Assembly: GCA_035631875.1 (NCBI GenBank)
Contig: DASQHX010000007.1
Coordinates: 1 to 55,688 of the forward strand
From: Nitrosopumilaceae archaeon
GTDB lineage: Archaea > Thermoproteota > Nitrososphaeria > Nitrososphaerales > Nitrosopumilaceae
Direction of reading: 5' to 3'
Length of the DNA stretch: 55,688 nt
A program made the translations under genes and the position numbers. The notes under the pieces are model-generated. The model searched no databases. It worked only from the letters and a program-made list of their open reading frames with translations, and was not told the DNA's origin. The first letter of the stretch is position 1, and every line of letters starts with the position of its first letter. Positions 17,993-26,451 of this stretch are shown here, piece after piece.

Positions 17993-19297
17993 GTGATTGT
18001 ATTATCCATAGCAGGATCTGATCCATCAGCAGGGGCAGGAATCCAGGCAGATCTGAAAACATTGACTACACTTGGAGTCCATGGTCTGACAGTCATATCA
18101 GCAATAACTAGTCAGAATACATCAAAGTTTTCCAAAGTCAAAGAAATTTCTTCTGACATGGTATATAGTCAACTTGAATCAGTTTTGTCAGATTTTAATA
18201 TTGATATAATAAAAATCGGAATGGTATATAGTTCATCAATAATAAAAATAATTTATTCAGAATTAAAAAAGACCAAAATACCAATAGTTTTAGATCCAGT
18301 GTTTGAATCAACAACTGGAGGAATCTTATTACAAAATGAGGCTTTTCCTCTTTTTAAGAAATTACTCGTACCTCTGTCTTTTGTTATAACTCCCAACATA
18401 CCAGAAGCTGAGAGGCTTACAGGCATAAAAATAAGGACATCTAAAGATGTCAGAAGAGCAGCAATCAAGATCCATCACATGGGTGCAGAAAATGTAGTCA
18501 TAAAAGGTGGTCATTTGGATAACAAAAATGTAACAGACTATGTTCTGGAGAAAACTAAATTTTACTCCTTTTCTGGAAAGAGGGTAAATCGTACAACTCA
18601 TGGTGGAGGATGTAATTTTTCATCTTCCTTAGCAGCAAGTCTGGCAAAAGGCCATAGCCTCAAAAATTCAATAAAGTTCGCAAAAGAATTCTCGTTTAAA
18701 TCCATAACAAATTCACAAAAAATTGGAAAGGGTATCTTTGTAACAAAAACAGGTAATAGTGATGAAATAGAAAAGGAATTATCAAATGCAATTTCTAAAT
18801 TTACAAATTTAAAAAACATATCAAAACACATACCAGAAGTTCAGACAAACTTTGTTTTTTCAAGAAAAAATCCAAAATCATTAAATGATGTCTTAGGAGT
18901 TTCTGGCAGAATTGTAAAGGTTGGGGACAATGCAATAGTGACTGGCAGTTTGAAGTATGGTGGCTCAAAACATGTCGGGTCTGCTGTTTTGCAAATGGCA
19001 AAAAAGTTTCCTGCCATTAGATCTGGCATCAACATAAAATATGACAAGGAATTTATCAAAAAAGCAATTTCAAAAAAATTTACTGTATCACATTATAAAA
19101 GATCATCAGAACCCGCTAAAACTAAGACTAGAGAAGGAAACACGATATCATGGGGAATTAAAAATGCAATTAGAAATTCATCCAAGCCTGTAGATTTAAT
19201 ATTTCACAAGGGTGACCTTGGGAAAGAGCCAATGATCCTGATTTTTGGAACTAACCCAAATGGAGTTCTTGGCAAGCTTATCAAAATAGTTGCATAA
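17993..19297 (+). CDS. thiDN: Bifunctional HMP-phosphate kinase / thiamine-phosphate synthase (ThiD-ThiN)
   Basis: 434 residues from a GTG start. Residues 1 to about 250 are the ribokinase-like ThiD kinase (AGSDPSAGAGIQADL at 6-20; GGHL; the anion-hole region THGGGCNFSSSLA, with Cys where GTGC is usual). The remaining 180 residues are ThiN, the archaeal non-ThiE thiamine-phosphate synthase (SRKNPKSLNDVLGVSGRI, HVGSAVL). It phosphorylates HMP-P and couples it to the thiazole phosphate. Together with divergent thiC it covers the pyrimidine half of thiamine synthesis. Confidence 0.92.
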   Translation: MIVLSIAGSDPSAGAGIQADLKTLTTLGVHGLTVISAITSQNTSKFSKVKEISSDMVYSQLESVLSDFNIDIIKIGMVYSSSIIKIIYSELKKTKIPIVLDPVFESTTGGILLQNEAFPLFKKLLVPLSFVITPNIPEAERLTGIKIRTSKDVRRAAIKIHHMGAENVVIKGGHLDNKNVTDYVLEKTKFYSFSGKRVNRTTHGGGCNFSSSLAASLAKGHSLKNSIKFAKEFSFKSITNSQKIGKGIFVTKTGNSDEIEKELSNAISKFTNLKNISKHIPEVQTNFVFSRKNPKSLNDVLGVSGRIVKVGDNAIVTGSLKYGGSKHVGSAVLQMAKKFPAIRSGINIKYDKEFIKKAISKKFTVSHYKRSSEPAKTKTREGNTISWGIKNAIRNSSKPVDLIFHKGDLGKEPMILIFGTNPNGVLGKLIKIVA

Positions 19298-19345
19298 TGA
19301 CATTTCATCCTTCAACATAAATACCAGAATTTTAAACATAGTTTC

Positions 19346-20047
19346 GTGAAAGCTGTAATTCTTGCAGGCGGACTGGGTACAAGGCTTCAACCATATACGA
19401 CTTTTCTTCCTAAAGCCATGCTCCCATTAGGTGAAAAACCGCTTCTTGAGCATTTGATTGACTGGATAAAAAAGAGCAACATAGATTCCATTGTTCTGTG
19501 TGTCAGTTATTTGAGAAGAACGATAGAGGACTATTTTGAAGATGGAAGTAGGTTTGGAGTAAAAATAGAATATGCAGTAGCAAATAGGCCTTTTGCAACA
19601 GCCGGACAGCTAAAGACAGCTGAGGAGTTTATTGATGATACTTTTGTTTGTGTCTATGGTGATTCTATTTTTGATTTTAATTTAAAAAACATGGTAGATT
19701 ATCATAAAAGAAAAAAATCATTTACCACAATGGCGTTATTTGAATACAAAACAAAACTTCAGTATGGATTCATAGAGACAGACAAGAACAACAAAGTAAC
19801 AGCGTGGAAAGAAAAACCAGAGATAAAAGGGAACATCAATGTTGGATGTTATGTGATGGAGCCTGGCATACTAAAATTAATTCCTCCAAACAGACCTTAT
19901 GGCATGGATGATGTTATAAAAAGTGCAATTACACGCAAGAACAAAGTGAGTGGATTTTTAATTAAGAAAGGTTTCATAGATATTGGAGACAAAACTTCCT
20001 ACAGAAAAGCATATCAGTACTATCTCGAAAAGCTTGGCCAAATCTAA
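19346..20047 (+). CDS. Sugar-phosphate nucleotidyltransferase
   Basis: 233 residues from a GTG start. The NTP-transferase signature AVILAGGLGTRLQPYT is at 3-18, followed by PKAMLPLGEKPLLEH, and the metal-binding VYGDS motif is near 100. There is no left-handed beta-helix, so it lacks the acetyltransferase domain of GlmU. It activates a sugar 1-phosphate (glucose, mannose or N-acetylglucosamine). The next gene, eight bases away, is a GNA1-like glucosamine-phosphate acetyltransferase, which favours an amino-sugar substrate by context only. Confidence 0.88.
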   Translation: MKAVILAGGLGTRLQPYTTFLPKAMLPLGEKPLLEHLIDWIKKSNIDSIVLCVSYLRRTIEDYFEDGSRFGVKIEYAVANRPFATAGQLKTAEEFIDDTFVCVYGDSIFDFNLKNMVDYHKRKKSFTTMALFEYKTKLQYGFIETDKNNKVTAWKEKPEIKGNINVGCYVMEPGILKLIPPNRPYGMDDVIKSAITRKNKVSGFLIKKGFIDIGDKTSYRKAYQYYLEKLGQI

Positions 20048-20055
20048 TACCAACC

Positions 20056-20499
20056 ATGACTGTAAAAATTCGTGAATTACAAGAAAAGGATCTCTTCAAT
20101 GGTTTTTTAGCATCTTTAGATTCCCTTAGAAAAGCAAGTGATCTGAGCCCAAAAAAAGCCAAAATTATATTTAAGAAAATGAAATCAATACCAGATCATA
20201 TTATCTATGTTGCAGTATCTGATTCGAAAATAATAGGCGCCGCTACCATATTCATCGAACCAAAATTTATTCATAATGGTGGCAGGGTAGGCCACATAGA
20301 AGATGTGGTAGTAAGCAAAGAACATCAGGGAGAAGGAATTGGCCTAAAACTAATCAAAGCACTAATACAATATGCAGAAAAAAAAGGTTGCTACAAAACT
20401 GTACTTGATTGTGCAGATGAGATAGTACCATTTTATAAAAAATTAGGGTTTAAGCATTTTTCAAATTCTATGAGAATTGATCATCGATCAAAAAAATAG
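20056..20499 (+). CDS. GNA1-like glucosamine 6-phosphate N-acetyltransferase
   Basis: 147 residues, close to the length of eukaryotic GNA1. Key blocks match that family rather than general GNAT proteins: GHIEDVVV at 79-86, the acetyl-CoA loop HQGEGIG at 90-96, GCYKTVLDC at 111-119, and PFYKKLGF at 125-132. GNA1 acetylates glucosamine 6-phosphate on the way to UDP-GlcNAc. The neighbouring nucleotidyltransferase would fit a later step. The end overlaps the convergent membrane-protein gene by 19 bases. Activity on the stated sugar is inferred from similarity. Confidence 0.82.
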   Translation: MTVKIRELQEKDLFNGFLASLDSLRKASDLSPKKAKIIFKKMKSIPDHIIYVAVSDSKIIGAATIFIEPKFIHNGGRVGHIEDVVVSKEHQGEGIGLKLIKALIQYAEKKGCYKTVLDCADEIVPFYKKLGFKHFSNSMRIDHRSKK

Positions 20500-20921
20500 T
20501 CTTTTTTTGGCTTTGGTTTAGTCTTAAACAGCAGACCACCAAATATCATGACAGGTATTGATACTGCCATAAATATAGGAGGACAAAGTGTCACTTCAGT
20601 AATAAGGTATTTTGCATCTATAGTAGAAAGCAAAGTATTTGCATAATACATGCCCCCAAGTAATACTGCTCCACCAACAACAACCATCGCACCAATAAAT
20701 CTTGAACCATATCTGCGTGATAACAAGTATGACAGACCAGTTAGAATTAATGCTGGACCGATACCAATTGAAATAAATTCAAGCACTTTGGGTCCAATGT
20801 CAAATCCTTCTATGTCTGTAGGTGAAGCATGTGCAAGAAAATTAAACAGTGATAAAATTTCAGCAACAAACAGTATAAACCAAGCAAGGCTTGCACCACC
20901 AACCCATTTTTCAATTGCCAT
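20481..20921 (-). CDS. Four-helix membrane protein, unknown function
   Basis: 146 residues with four predicted membrane helices (about 8-28, 48-66, 75-95 and 115-135) and a Lys-rich cytoplasmic tail. There is no catalytic motif and no known family. It is probably a small integral membrane protein of the archaeal cytoplasmic membrane. It is convergent with the GNA1-like gene and has its own promoter region downstream of galT in map order. Confidence 0.6.
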   Translation of the reverse strand: MAIEKWVGGASLAWFILFVAEILSLFNFLAHASPTDIEGFDIGPKVLEFISIGIGPALILTGLSYLLSRRYGSRFIGAMVVVGGAVLLGGMYYANTLLSTIDAKYLITEVTLCPPIFMAVSIPVMIFGGLLFKTKPKPKKDYFFDR

Positions 20922-21010
20922 AGAAATTATTTTTTTAATTCAATAAATAAACCAAGTGATTGATACGACAAATGTTATTTTTAACTCTAGATTAGAAAAA
21001 TAGATATCAT

Positions 21011-22042
21011 TTAGACAATGCCGACAAGATTAGCAAGTTCTTTCCTACATGAAGCGCCTAATTCTTCTGCAGCTTTTTCTGGAGTAATCTTATTTAGAAA
21101 TACTCCATATCCTCGCTCAAGTCCTGACCAAGAATCATCTTGTGGATATATTTCTATGTGCCAGTGGATTTGTCTATTGTTTTTCTTTTCTGGTGAAAGA
21201 TGAAAGACCATGTTGTAAGAAGGATTTTTCATTGTAGTTGCCAGTCCACCCAGCGTTGCACGCAATATCAATGATAGATCATTAATCTCTTTTTGCGTAA
21301 TTTTTGAAAAACTTGTTATGTGTTTTTTTGGATAAATCCAGAATTCATATGGATGAGATGGTGCCCATGGGCAAAATGCAAGAAATCCTTCAGTTTGGAG
21401 TATTTGCCTTGGTCCTCCTGTCTCTGTAGCTACAGCTTGACACATTGCACATATTCCCTTTTCATTTAAAATTTTGTGCGCAGCTTCTGCTTCTAGTTCT
21501 ATTGTTGGAGGTATTGTAGAAAAAGTGACGACGTTTATGTGAGGATGAGTAGTAAAACCACCTGCTTCTTTACCATGATTAACGTAGATTGAGACATATG
21601 TAACTCCCCTTTGGGTATAAAGCCAACGAAGTCTGTCTTGAATAACTACTAGAACGTTTGACCACTGTTCTGTAGGCAATGTGGCAAGAGAATCTTTGTG
21701 TTTTTCAGATGCAACTACGATGTAATGATACCCATAAGCAGGTTCACTATACAGAGGCCTATCACTGAAAGAATTTTCAGAGTCTGTAGAGACGACAGGA
21801 TTTTTACTTTCAAAAACTCTAACCGACCAGCCTTCAACAAAATAATCTTCGCTGTCTTGTAGTCTTTGTAGCATTCCATCTTTTGCGACAAGTGAAAGTG
21901 ATGATGGGTTTGTCATGGATTCATTTCCAGGACAGAATGGACATTTTTTTGAATCTATAGCTATGTGGTTGTTGGGAGAAACAATAACAAATTTTTCAAC
22001 TACATAGTCTTTACGCAGATCCCCCATATCAATACAGTCCAT
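21011..22042 (-). CDS. galT: Galactose-1-phosphate uridylyltransferase family protein
   Basis: 343 residues. A zinc-site CPFCPGNE block at about 36-43 and a later CAMC pair, plus two HIT-like segments (THPHINV and the HWHIEIYP block), identify the GalT family. The enzyme transfers a nucleotide from UDP-glucose or a similar donor to a sugar 1-phosphate through a histidine intermediate. The local motif is HPH. It could alternatively be an ADP-glucose or GDP-sugar phosphorylase of the same fold. An internal ATG at 22027 is an alternative start. Confidence 0.85.
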   Translation of the reverse strand: MDCIDMGDLRKDYVVEKFVIVSPNNHIAIDSKKCPFCPGNESMTNPSSLSLVAKDGMLQRLQDSEDYFVEGWSVRVFESKNPVVSTDSENSFSDRPLYSEPAYGYHYIVVASEKHKDSLATLPTEQWSNVLVVIQDRLRWLYTQRGVTYVSIYVNHGKEAGGFTTHPHINVVTFSTIPPTIELEAEAAHKILNEKGICAMCQAVATETGGPRQILQTEGFLAFCPWAPSHPYEFWIYPKKHITSFSKITQKEINDLSLILRATLGGLATTMKNPSYNMVFHLSPEKKNNRQIHWHIEIYPQDDSWSGLERGYGVFLNKITPEKAAEELGASCRKELANLVGIV

Positions 22043-22160
22043 ATCTAGTAAGTTAAAACCTTTTCAGAGATCGGATAAAAAAATATTGTAAAGTTTATGT
22101 GTAACACAACAAACTCGGAAAGTGAGCTGATGAAAAATTTCTGATAATTCCGATGTACAT

Positions 22161-23417
22161 ATGATATATGTTCTGTTAGATGGCATTGGAGATCTTCCAC
22201 ATCCAGATCTAAAAGGTTCTACTCCTCTAAGCTTTGCAAAGACTCCCAATCTGGATAAGATTGCAAGAAATGGTTCCATTGGCCAAGTCATATCAGTAGG
22301 AAAAGGAATTGCTCCTCAATCCGATATTGCAGTTTTTAACATGCTAGGATACAAATTTCAACATGTAGATTATGTTGGCAGAGGTGTGATAGAAGCAATA
22401 GGAATAGGCATAGACTTCAAAGATGGAGACTTGGCCTTGCGTGGTAACTTTGCAACAGTAGATGATGAGAACATCATAATTGATAGAAGAGCTGGAAGAA
22501 ACATAGAGAGAGATGATGCTCTTGCAGTTTCGCTTGAGATAGAACGAAAGATAAAATTTTCAAATCCTAAAGCTTCAGTTGTTGTAGCACCAACTATAGG
22601 ACATAGGCTAGTTGTTAGAATAAGATGTGATGGGGAACGCCTATCTTCTGAAATAAGCAATACAGATCCTGCCTATGCAAGAATAGCTGGTATGGGAGTT
22701 GCAAGAGCCCCTGGAGACTATCTAGAGATTGAAAAGTCCTTGCCTCTTAACGAGTCCCCTAGTGCGAAGCTTTCTGCAGCTCTTGTCAATGAATTTACGG
22801 AACAGTCACTAGACATAATGAAAAAAAGTGAGACAAATAAAATCCGTAAAGAAAAAGGAAGGAAACTTTTGAATAGCATATTATTGCGTGATGCTGGCAA
22901 CAAATTTCCTGATGTCATTCCCATAAATGATCTGCATGCAATGAAGTTTTCATGCATAGTTGATATGCCAGTAGAGATTGGAATTTCAAACGTGTTAAAG
23001 ATGAAGACGTTTAGCGCAGGAGGCTTGACAGACTATGAAGAAAAGGCAAGAGTTGCTGCAAAGGCAATGGAGACTCAAAATGCAATATATGTTCATATCA
23101 AAGGCCCAGATGAATTTGGCCACGATGGTGACGCAATAGGAAAAATGAAAAACATTGAAGAGATAGACAAGAGATTTTTTGGAACGTTGCTTGATAACAT
23201 AGATACTGGAAAGGTTTCAATTGTGATTTCAGGGGATCATTCTACACCATGCATTAATCGAGGACATAGTGATGATCCAGTTCCTGTTTTGGTTTCGGGG
23301 GACTCGGTAAAAAAAGATGGTACTGAAAGATTTACTGAGGATGAGGCAAAGAAAGGAAAAATTGGTTTGCTTGCTGGTGCAGATGTGATAAAAACTGCTT
23401 TGAAATTAATTAAATAG
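22161..23417 (+). CDS. apgM: 2,3-bisphosphoglycerate-independent phosphoglycerate mutase, archaeal type
   Basis: 418 residues, the length of the archaeal aPGM family of the alkaline-phosphatase superfamily. The N-terminal metal site LLDGIGDLPHP is at 5-15, and the C-terminal metal ligands lie in KGPDEFGHDG and SGDHSTPC. It interconverts 3- and 2-phosphoglycerate in glycolysis or gluconeogenesis. It differs from bacterial iPGM in length and domain order. It is monocistronic or followed by the small gene at 23472, which has a TATA-like sequence of its own in the gap. Confidence 0.93.
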   Translation: MIYVLLDGIGDLPHPDLKGSTPLSFAKTPNLDKIARNGSIGQVISVGKGIAPQSDIAVFNMLGYKFQHVDYVGRGVIEAIGIGIDFKDGDLALRGNFATVDDENIIIDRRAGRNIERDDALAVSLEIERKIKFSNPKASVVVAPTIGHRLVVRIRCDGERLSSEISNTDPAYARIAGMGVARAPGDYLEIEKSLPLNESPSAKLSAALVNEFTEQSLDIMKKSETNKIRKEKGRKLLNSILLRDAGNKFPDVIPINDLHAMKFSCIVDMPVEIGISNVLKMKTFSAGGLTDYEEKARVAAKAMETQNAIYVHIKGPDEFGHDGDAIGKMKNIEEIDKRFFGTLLDNIDTGKVSIVISGDHSTPCINRGHSDDPVPVLVSGDSVKKDGTERFTEDEAKKGKIGLLAGADVIKTALKLIK

Positions 23418-23471
23418 TAAAAATCATTAACTACAGGAACACTTTATAGAATCGTCAAACCAACAAATTCA

Positions 23472-23693
23472 TTGAGTACAACTGATAAACCCAAGGGCAA
23501 TTTTGTAATTGTAACATTGAAAATGCCAAATGGAGAAGAACATACAGTTCCACTTCCACCAAAGACGTTCAAAACAGGAAGATTAGGATATTATTCTCAG
23601 ATTCCGTCTTTCATATATGATAACGAAGTGTATGGTGGACAGATACAGATTTGGAAAAAAGGAAAAGAAGAATCTGATAAGGTAGAAAAATAA
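23472..23693 (+). CDS. Small conserved-looking protein of unknown function
   Basis: 73 residues from a TTG start. Hydrophobic beta-strand residues alternate with charged ones (NFVIVTLKMPNGEEHTVPLPPKTF), suggesting a small beta-barrel or ubiquitin-like fold, followed by a Lys/Glu-rich tail. It has no Cys, signal or membrane segment. The TTTATAG sequence about 30 bases upstream suggests its own leaderless transcript. It is unrecognised, although the strong coding periodicity and clean ends favour a real gene. Confidence 0.6.
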   Translation: MSTTDKPKGNFVIVTLKMPNGEEHTVPLPPKTFKTGRLGYYSQIPSFIYDNEVYGGQIQIWKKGKEESDKVEK

Positions 23694-23695
23694 TT

Positions 23696-24292
23696 CTATC
23701 TTCCAGCAAGTGAATCTATTGTAAATGCAGGAACTCCGTTTGTTATTATGATAATGTTTACTGCCTGTCCTTGATCAAGCGAGGCCCCAGATGAATCAAA
23801 TACAACGCCAGATGGTGTATTGCTGGTTTTCCAGTTAGGACCAATCCATGCTTTGATTATATGTACACCCGGTGTTTGTTGTGATAATTCAATATGGTTT
23901 ATTTTAAGAACTGCATCGTTTGATACAGACACAAAAGACGTAAACTGTCCATTTCCCAAATATTCCGTAATACTTTGACTTATGTGGCCATCTGAAGTTT
24001 TTGTTAAAGTGCTTGCGTCGCCATAGGCTGTCTTTTTAATAGAGTTTTCATATGGCGTATATACAATTGAGTTTTTGACATTTTTTAGTTGGTGACTCAT
24101 CAGTTGGTGTATCCATTGATTCCATTCTCCCGGTTTGCAAAGATGATCTCCACAAATCTTTGGGCCTCCCAGAGAGATGTATGTATAATGGTTGTCGTCA
24201 AAATTCTCCCTAGCTGTTAGCGCATTTACTGTAGGCAACAAAATTACCGTAGTTGCAACAACTAGCAACGGTATCATGAGGAAAAGCCTCAT
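23696..24292 (-). CDS. Exported protein, unknown function
   Basis: 198 residues from the ATG at 24292; the extra 15 residues of an upstream start would precede the signal peptide and were dropped. A clear signal peptide (MRLFLMIPLLVVATTVILL, about 1-22, ending near VNALT) is followed by a soluble, Thr/Ser-rich domain. A Cys pair (CGDHLC) lies near residue 45 and could form a disulphide. No membrane anchor or PEFG motif follows, so it may be secreted or bound at the surface. I do not recognise the domain. Confidence 0.7.
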   Translation of the reverse strand: MRLFLMIPLLVVATTVILLPTVNALTARENFDDNHYTYISLGGPKICGDHLCKPGEWNQWIHQLMSHQLKNVKNSIVYTPYENSIKKTAYGDASTLTKTSDGHISQSITEYLGNGQFTSFVSVSNDAVLKINHIELSQQTPGVHIIKAWIGPNWKTSNTPSGVVFDSSGASLDQGQAVNIIIITNGVPAFTIDSLAGR

Positions 24293-24406
24293 CTTAGATG
24301 TATGATATGTTTGAAAACCTAAAACCCTTACTTCCAAAAGCTGAGTAATGATTTTATCATACGATATATCTGAAATGAGATAATCTATAGTTGTGTCTGA
24401 AATTAA

Positions 24407-24967
24407 TTAAATAGTAAAAGTTTCTATTTTCTCAGAAGATATAATTTCTGATACCTTGTTTTGCAAAACATCAACATCAATGTTATAGTATTTTCCAGAA
24501 GAATTGCCAAACTTTTCTATTGCTCGCTTTAGAATTGAAAGACAAATGTCATCTTCGTTTTTTTGATAGTGTACAAAGGCTGCTGCGACAAGAATGATTC
24601 CCTGAACCAAGTCCTTTTCTCCTTCGTATGTCTTCTTCCATACTCCCTCCAGTGTTTCATGGCACTCCCAAAACCTTTCATAATTGAAATATTCCCTTCC
24701 CTTTTCTACCGCTTCCTCTTTTTCCATTTCTGCTTCAACTAGGTATCTAGCGTCATTAAGTGAGCCTATTGTTTCGAGTTTTTTTACCAAAATATCCAGA
24801 TATTCTTTTGATACTGATACATCAAACTCTACATATCTGCTTGAAACCCTCGCATCCCTTACAATGGCATGCATTCCAACAACAAGCTTGTCAGCTTGTG
24901 ATAGGAGCTTTTTTGCATCCTGTTGAACATAACCTGAATTTTTCAGGTGAATCATAAAACGATCCAC
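24407..24967 (-). CDS. DUF309-family protein
   Basis: 186 residues. The second half carries the DUF309 signature: YFNYERFWECHETLEGVWK, then KDLVQGIILVAAAFVHYQK. The conserved Glu/His and Gln residues that define this helical family are present. The function of the family is not established. The N-terminal 80 residues are a separate small domain that may be specific to this lineage. Its 3' end shares a 22-base repeat with the end of the apgM gene. Confidence 0.75.
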   Translation of the reverse strand: MDRFMIHLKNSGYVQQDAKKLLSQADKLVVGMHAIVRDARVSSRYVEFDVSVSKEYLDILVKKLETIGSLNDARYLVEAEMEKEEAVEKGREYFNYERFWECHETLEGVWKKTYEGEKDLVQGIILVAAAFVHYQKNEDDICLSILKRAIEKFGNSSGKYYNIDVDVLQNKVSEIISSEKIETFTI

Positions 24968-25017
24968 AGGTAGACAATGGTTTAATTTCTTAAATTTGTT
25001 AGCAATTTTCCGTTAAG

Positions 25018-25025
25018 ATTATATG
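25018..25025 (+). promoter_or_regulatory. TATA box of the S24e-S27ae operon
   Basis: ATTATATG is centred 28 bases before the ATG at 25050, which supports that ATG over the in-frame TTG at 25041. Confidence 0.45.
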
Positions 25026-25049
25026 AACAATTAAGAGGACTTGGAATAC

Positions 25050-25463
25050 ATGTCTATGATAGATGTAACACGTGATGTAAAGAACATCCTACTTGCAAGA
25101 AGAGAGATCACATGCACGTTTAAGGGACTGGCAGGCAAGCTGAAAAAACTAGAAGCCGTGGATGTCGTATCAAAACACTTCAAACTTGATGGTAAAGTCA
25201 TAGTTCCAATCAAATTACAAAATGAGACCGGAAGACCAATGGTTTCAGGTATTTTCTATATTTATGATGATGAAAAATTAGCAAGACTGCATGTCAAGCC
25301 GGCAATTTTTGAAAGACTAGACAAGGCAAGAGCTGGAGGTGAAAAGGCAGAAGAGGTAAAGGAAGCACCAACAGAAAAAGTAGAAGAGAAGAAGGAAGAA
25401 AAACCAAAGAAAGAAGAAAAGAAAGCTGAAGATAAACCAAAAGAAAAGGAAGAAAATAAGTAA
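25050..25463 (+). CDS. rps24e: Ribosomal protein S24e with charged C-terminal tail
   Basis: 137 residues. Residues 1-90 match the S24e fold: the NILLARREI strand near residue 15 corresponds to the family NPLLxRKEV block. S27ae follows immediately, which is the usual archaeal order. After about residue 92 the protein becomes an almost pure Glu/Lys/Pro tail ([12 protein letters not shown] and similar), giving an extension beyond typical archaeal S24e. The tail may be disordered. The S27ae start overlaps the stop by one base. Confidence 0.85.
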   Translation: MSMIDVTRDVKNILLARREITCTFKGLAGKLKKLEAVDVVSKHFKLDGKVIVPIKLQNETGRPMVSGIFYIYDDEKLARLHVKPAIFERLDKARAGGEKAEEVKEAPTEKVEEKKEEKPKKEEKKAEDKPKEKEENK

Positions 25464-25645
25464 TGGTAGAGAAGAAAGGAAAAAAAGGTTCTAGTCCTAG
25501 CGTTTACAAATATTATAAAGTCAAAGGAGAAAAAGCAGAAAGAATGCGAAAGGAATGCAACAGATGTGGCAAGGGAGTCTTCATGTCAGAGCACAAAAAC
25601 AGACGAACATGCGGTAAGTGCGGTTTGACTGAGTTTATACAATAA
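25463..25645 (+). CDS. rps27ae: Ribosomal protein S27ae
   Basis: 60 residues. A C4 zinc ribbon (CNRCGKG then CGKCG) fills the C-terminal half, with a basic N-terminal tail (KKGKKGSSP). It is a small-subunit protein, called eS31 in the unified naming. It follows S24e with a one-base overlap of stop and start (TAATG), so the pair is one operon. Confidence 0.93.
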   Translation: MVEKKGKKGSSPSVYKYYKVKGEKAERMRKECNRCGKGVFMSEHKNRRTCGKCGLTEFIQ

Positions 25646-26350
25646 TTAGTATAGTTTTTTCTTGCGTAGTTTTGACATTTTTAGTACTAGTTCATCAAGC
25701 TTTAGTTCCAGCTTTGGATCAAATTTTGTTTTGGCAAGAATTTCTGATGGGATCTTGGCAATGTTTGTATCCATAGTTATCTTTGTGGTTGGCAGGTTTT
25801 TTTCTATCCATAATTTGATTACCTTGTCTTCAAGCTTGTAGTCTCGAAATCCTTCAGGGAATTTCTTTGTAATATGTAAAAGTAATGTCTTGTCATCAAA
25901 TACAGCCCTTGGATCAAAAAGTCTAGTTGCGTCAGAATAGGCACTTTCAAATAAATTTCCTGAAAGCTCATCAGAAAGAATTTCCATTTTTGATATTCTA
26001 CGTACTAGTTCTAAATAGTGCAGAAATTCGTGAGCCAGTATGGCGTGTATTGTTCCTTTTAGACCAAATGCAACTAGTGGTGCAGTGATTTGAATTATGA
26101 TTTCTAGTTTTTCAACAGTAATAACAGGAGTGGTTCTTGCAAATAATATTCCAAGATCAGTTAAGCTATGAGAGTGGGATAGTACGATAGATGGTTCAAC
26201 ATATGCAATTGGAAAGTTGATTCCCGATGCCTTTTCTATTCTGTCTATTCCTTCTAGCACTATAGGAAACCTTTCTGTTATGGTGTGATAGATCTTGTCA
26301 GGCAAAAGACCATTTTTGTGTGCTTCTTGAACTTTTAGTAACGGATTCAA
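25646..26350 (-). CDS. Putative zinc metallopeptidase-like protein
   Basis: 234 residues. HEFLH near residue 109 is an HExxH motif in the context ILAHEFLHYLEL, which suggests a zinc metallopeptidase of the gluzincin or SprT-like kind. A third ligand cannot be assigned with confidence; E or D residues around EILSDELSGN are candidates. There is no signal peptide or membrane helix, so it is cytoplasmic. It starts at the first ATG and ends directly against the S27ae stop (convergent). The substrate is unknown. Confidence 0.6.
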   Translation of the reverse strand: MNPLLKVQEAHKNGLLPDKIYHTITERFPIVLEGIDRIEKASGINFPIAYVEPSIVLSHSHSLTDLGILFARTTPVITVEKLEIIIQITAPLVAFGLKGTIHAILAHEFLHYLELVRRISKMEILSDELSGNLFESAYSDATRLFDPRAVFDDKTLLLHITKKFPEGFRDYKLEDKVIKLWIEKNLPTTKITMDTNIAKIPSEILAKTKFDPKLELKLDELVLKMSKLRKKKLY

Positions 26351-26451
26351 TTGAATAAACTACTCTCAGACTATAAAAAAACGTTGACACCATTTTCAAT
26401 TACAGATCAAAAGCTTCGGATCATCTTGCTGATTGAAACTTTGCAAAATGC

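Noticed and set aside
24338-24406. Two CTGA boxes suggesting another C/D sRNA
   Set aside because: No matching C or C' box (RTGATGA) and no closing stem were found.
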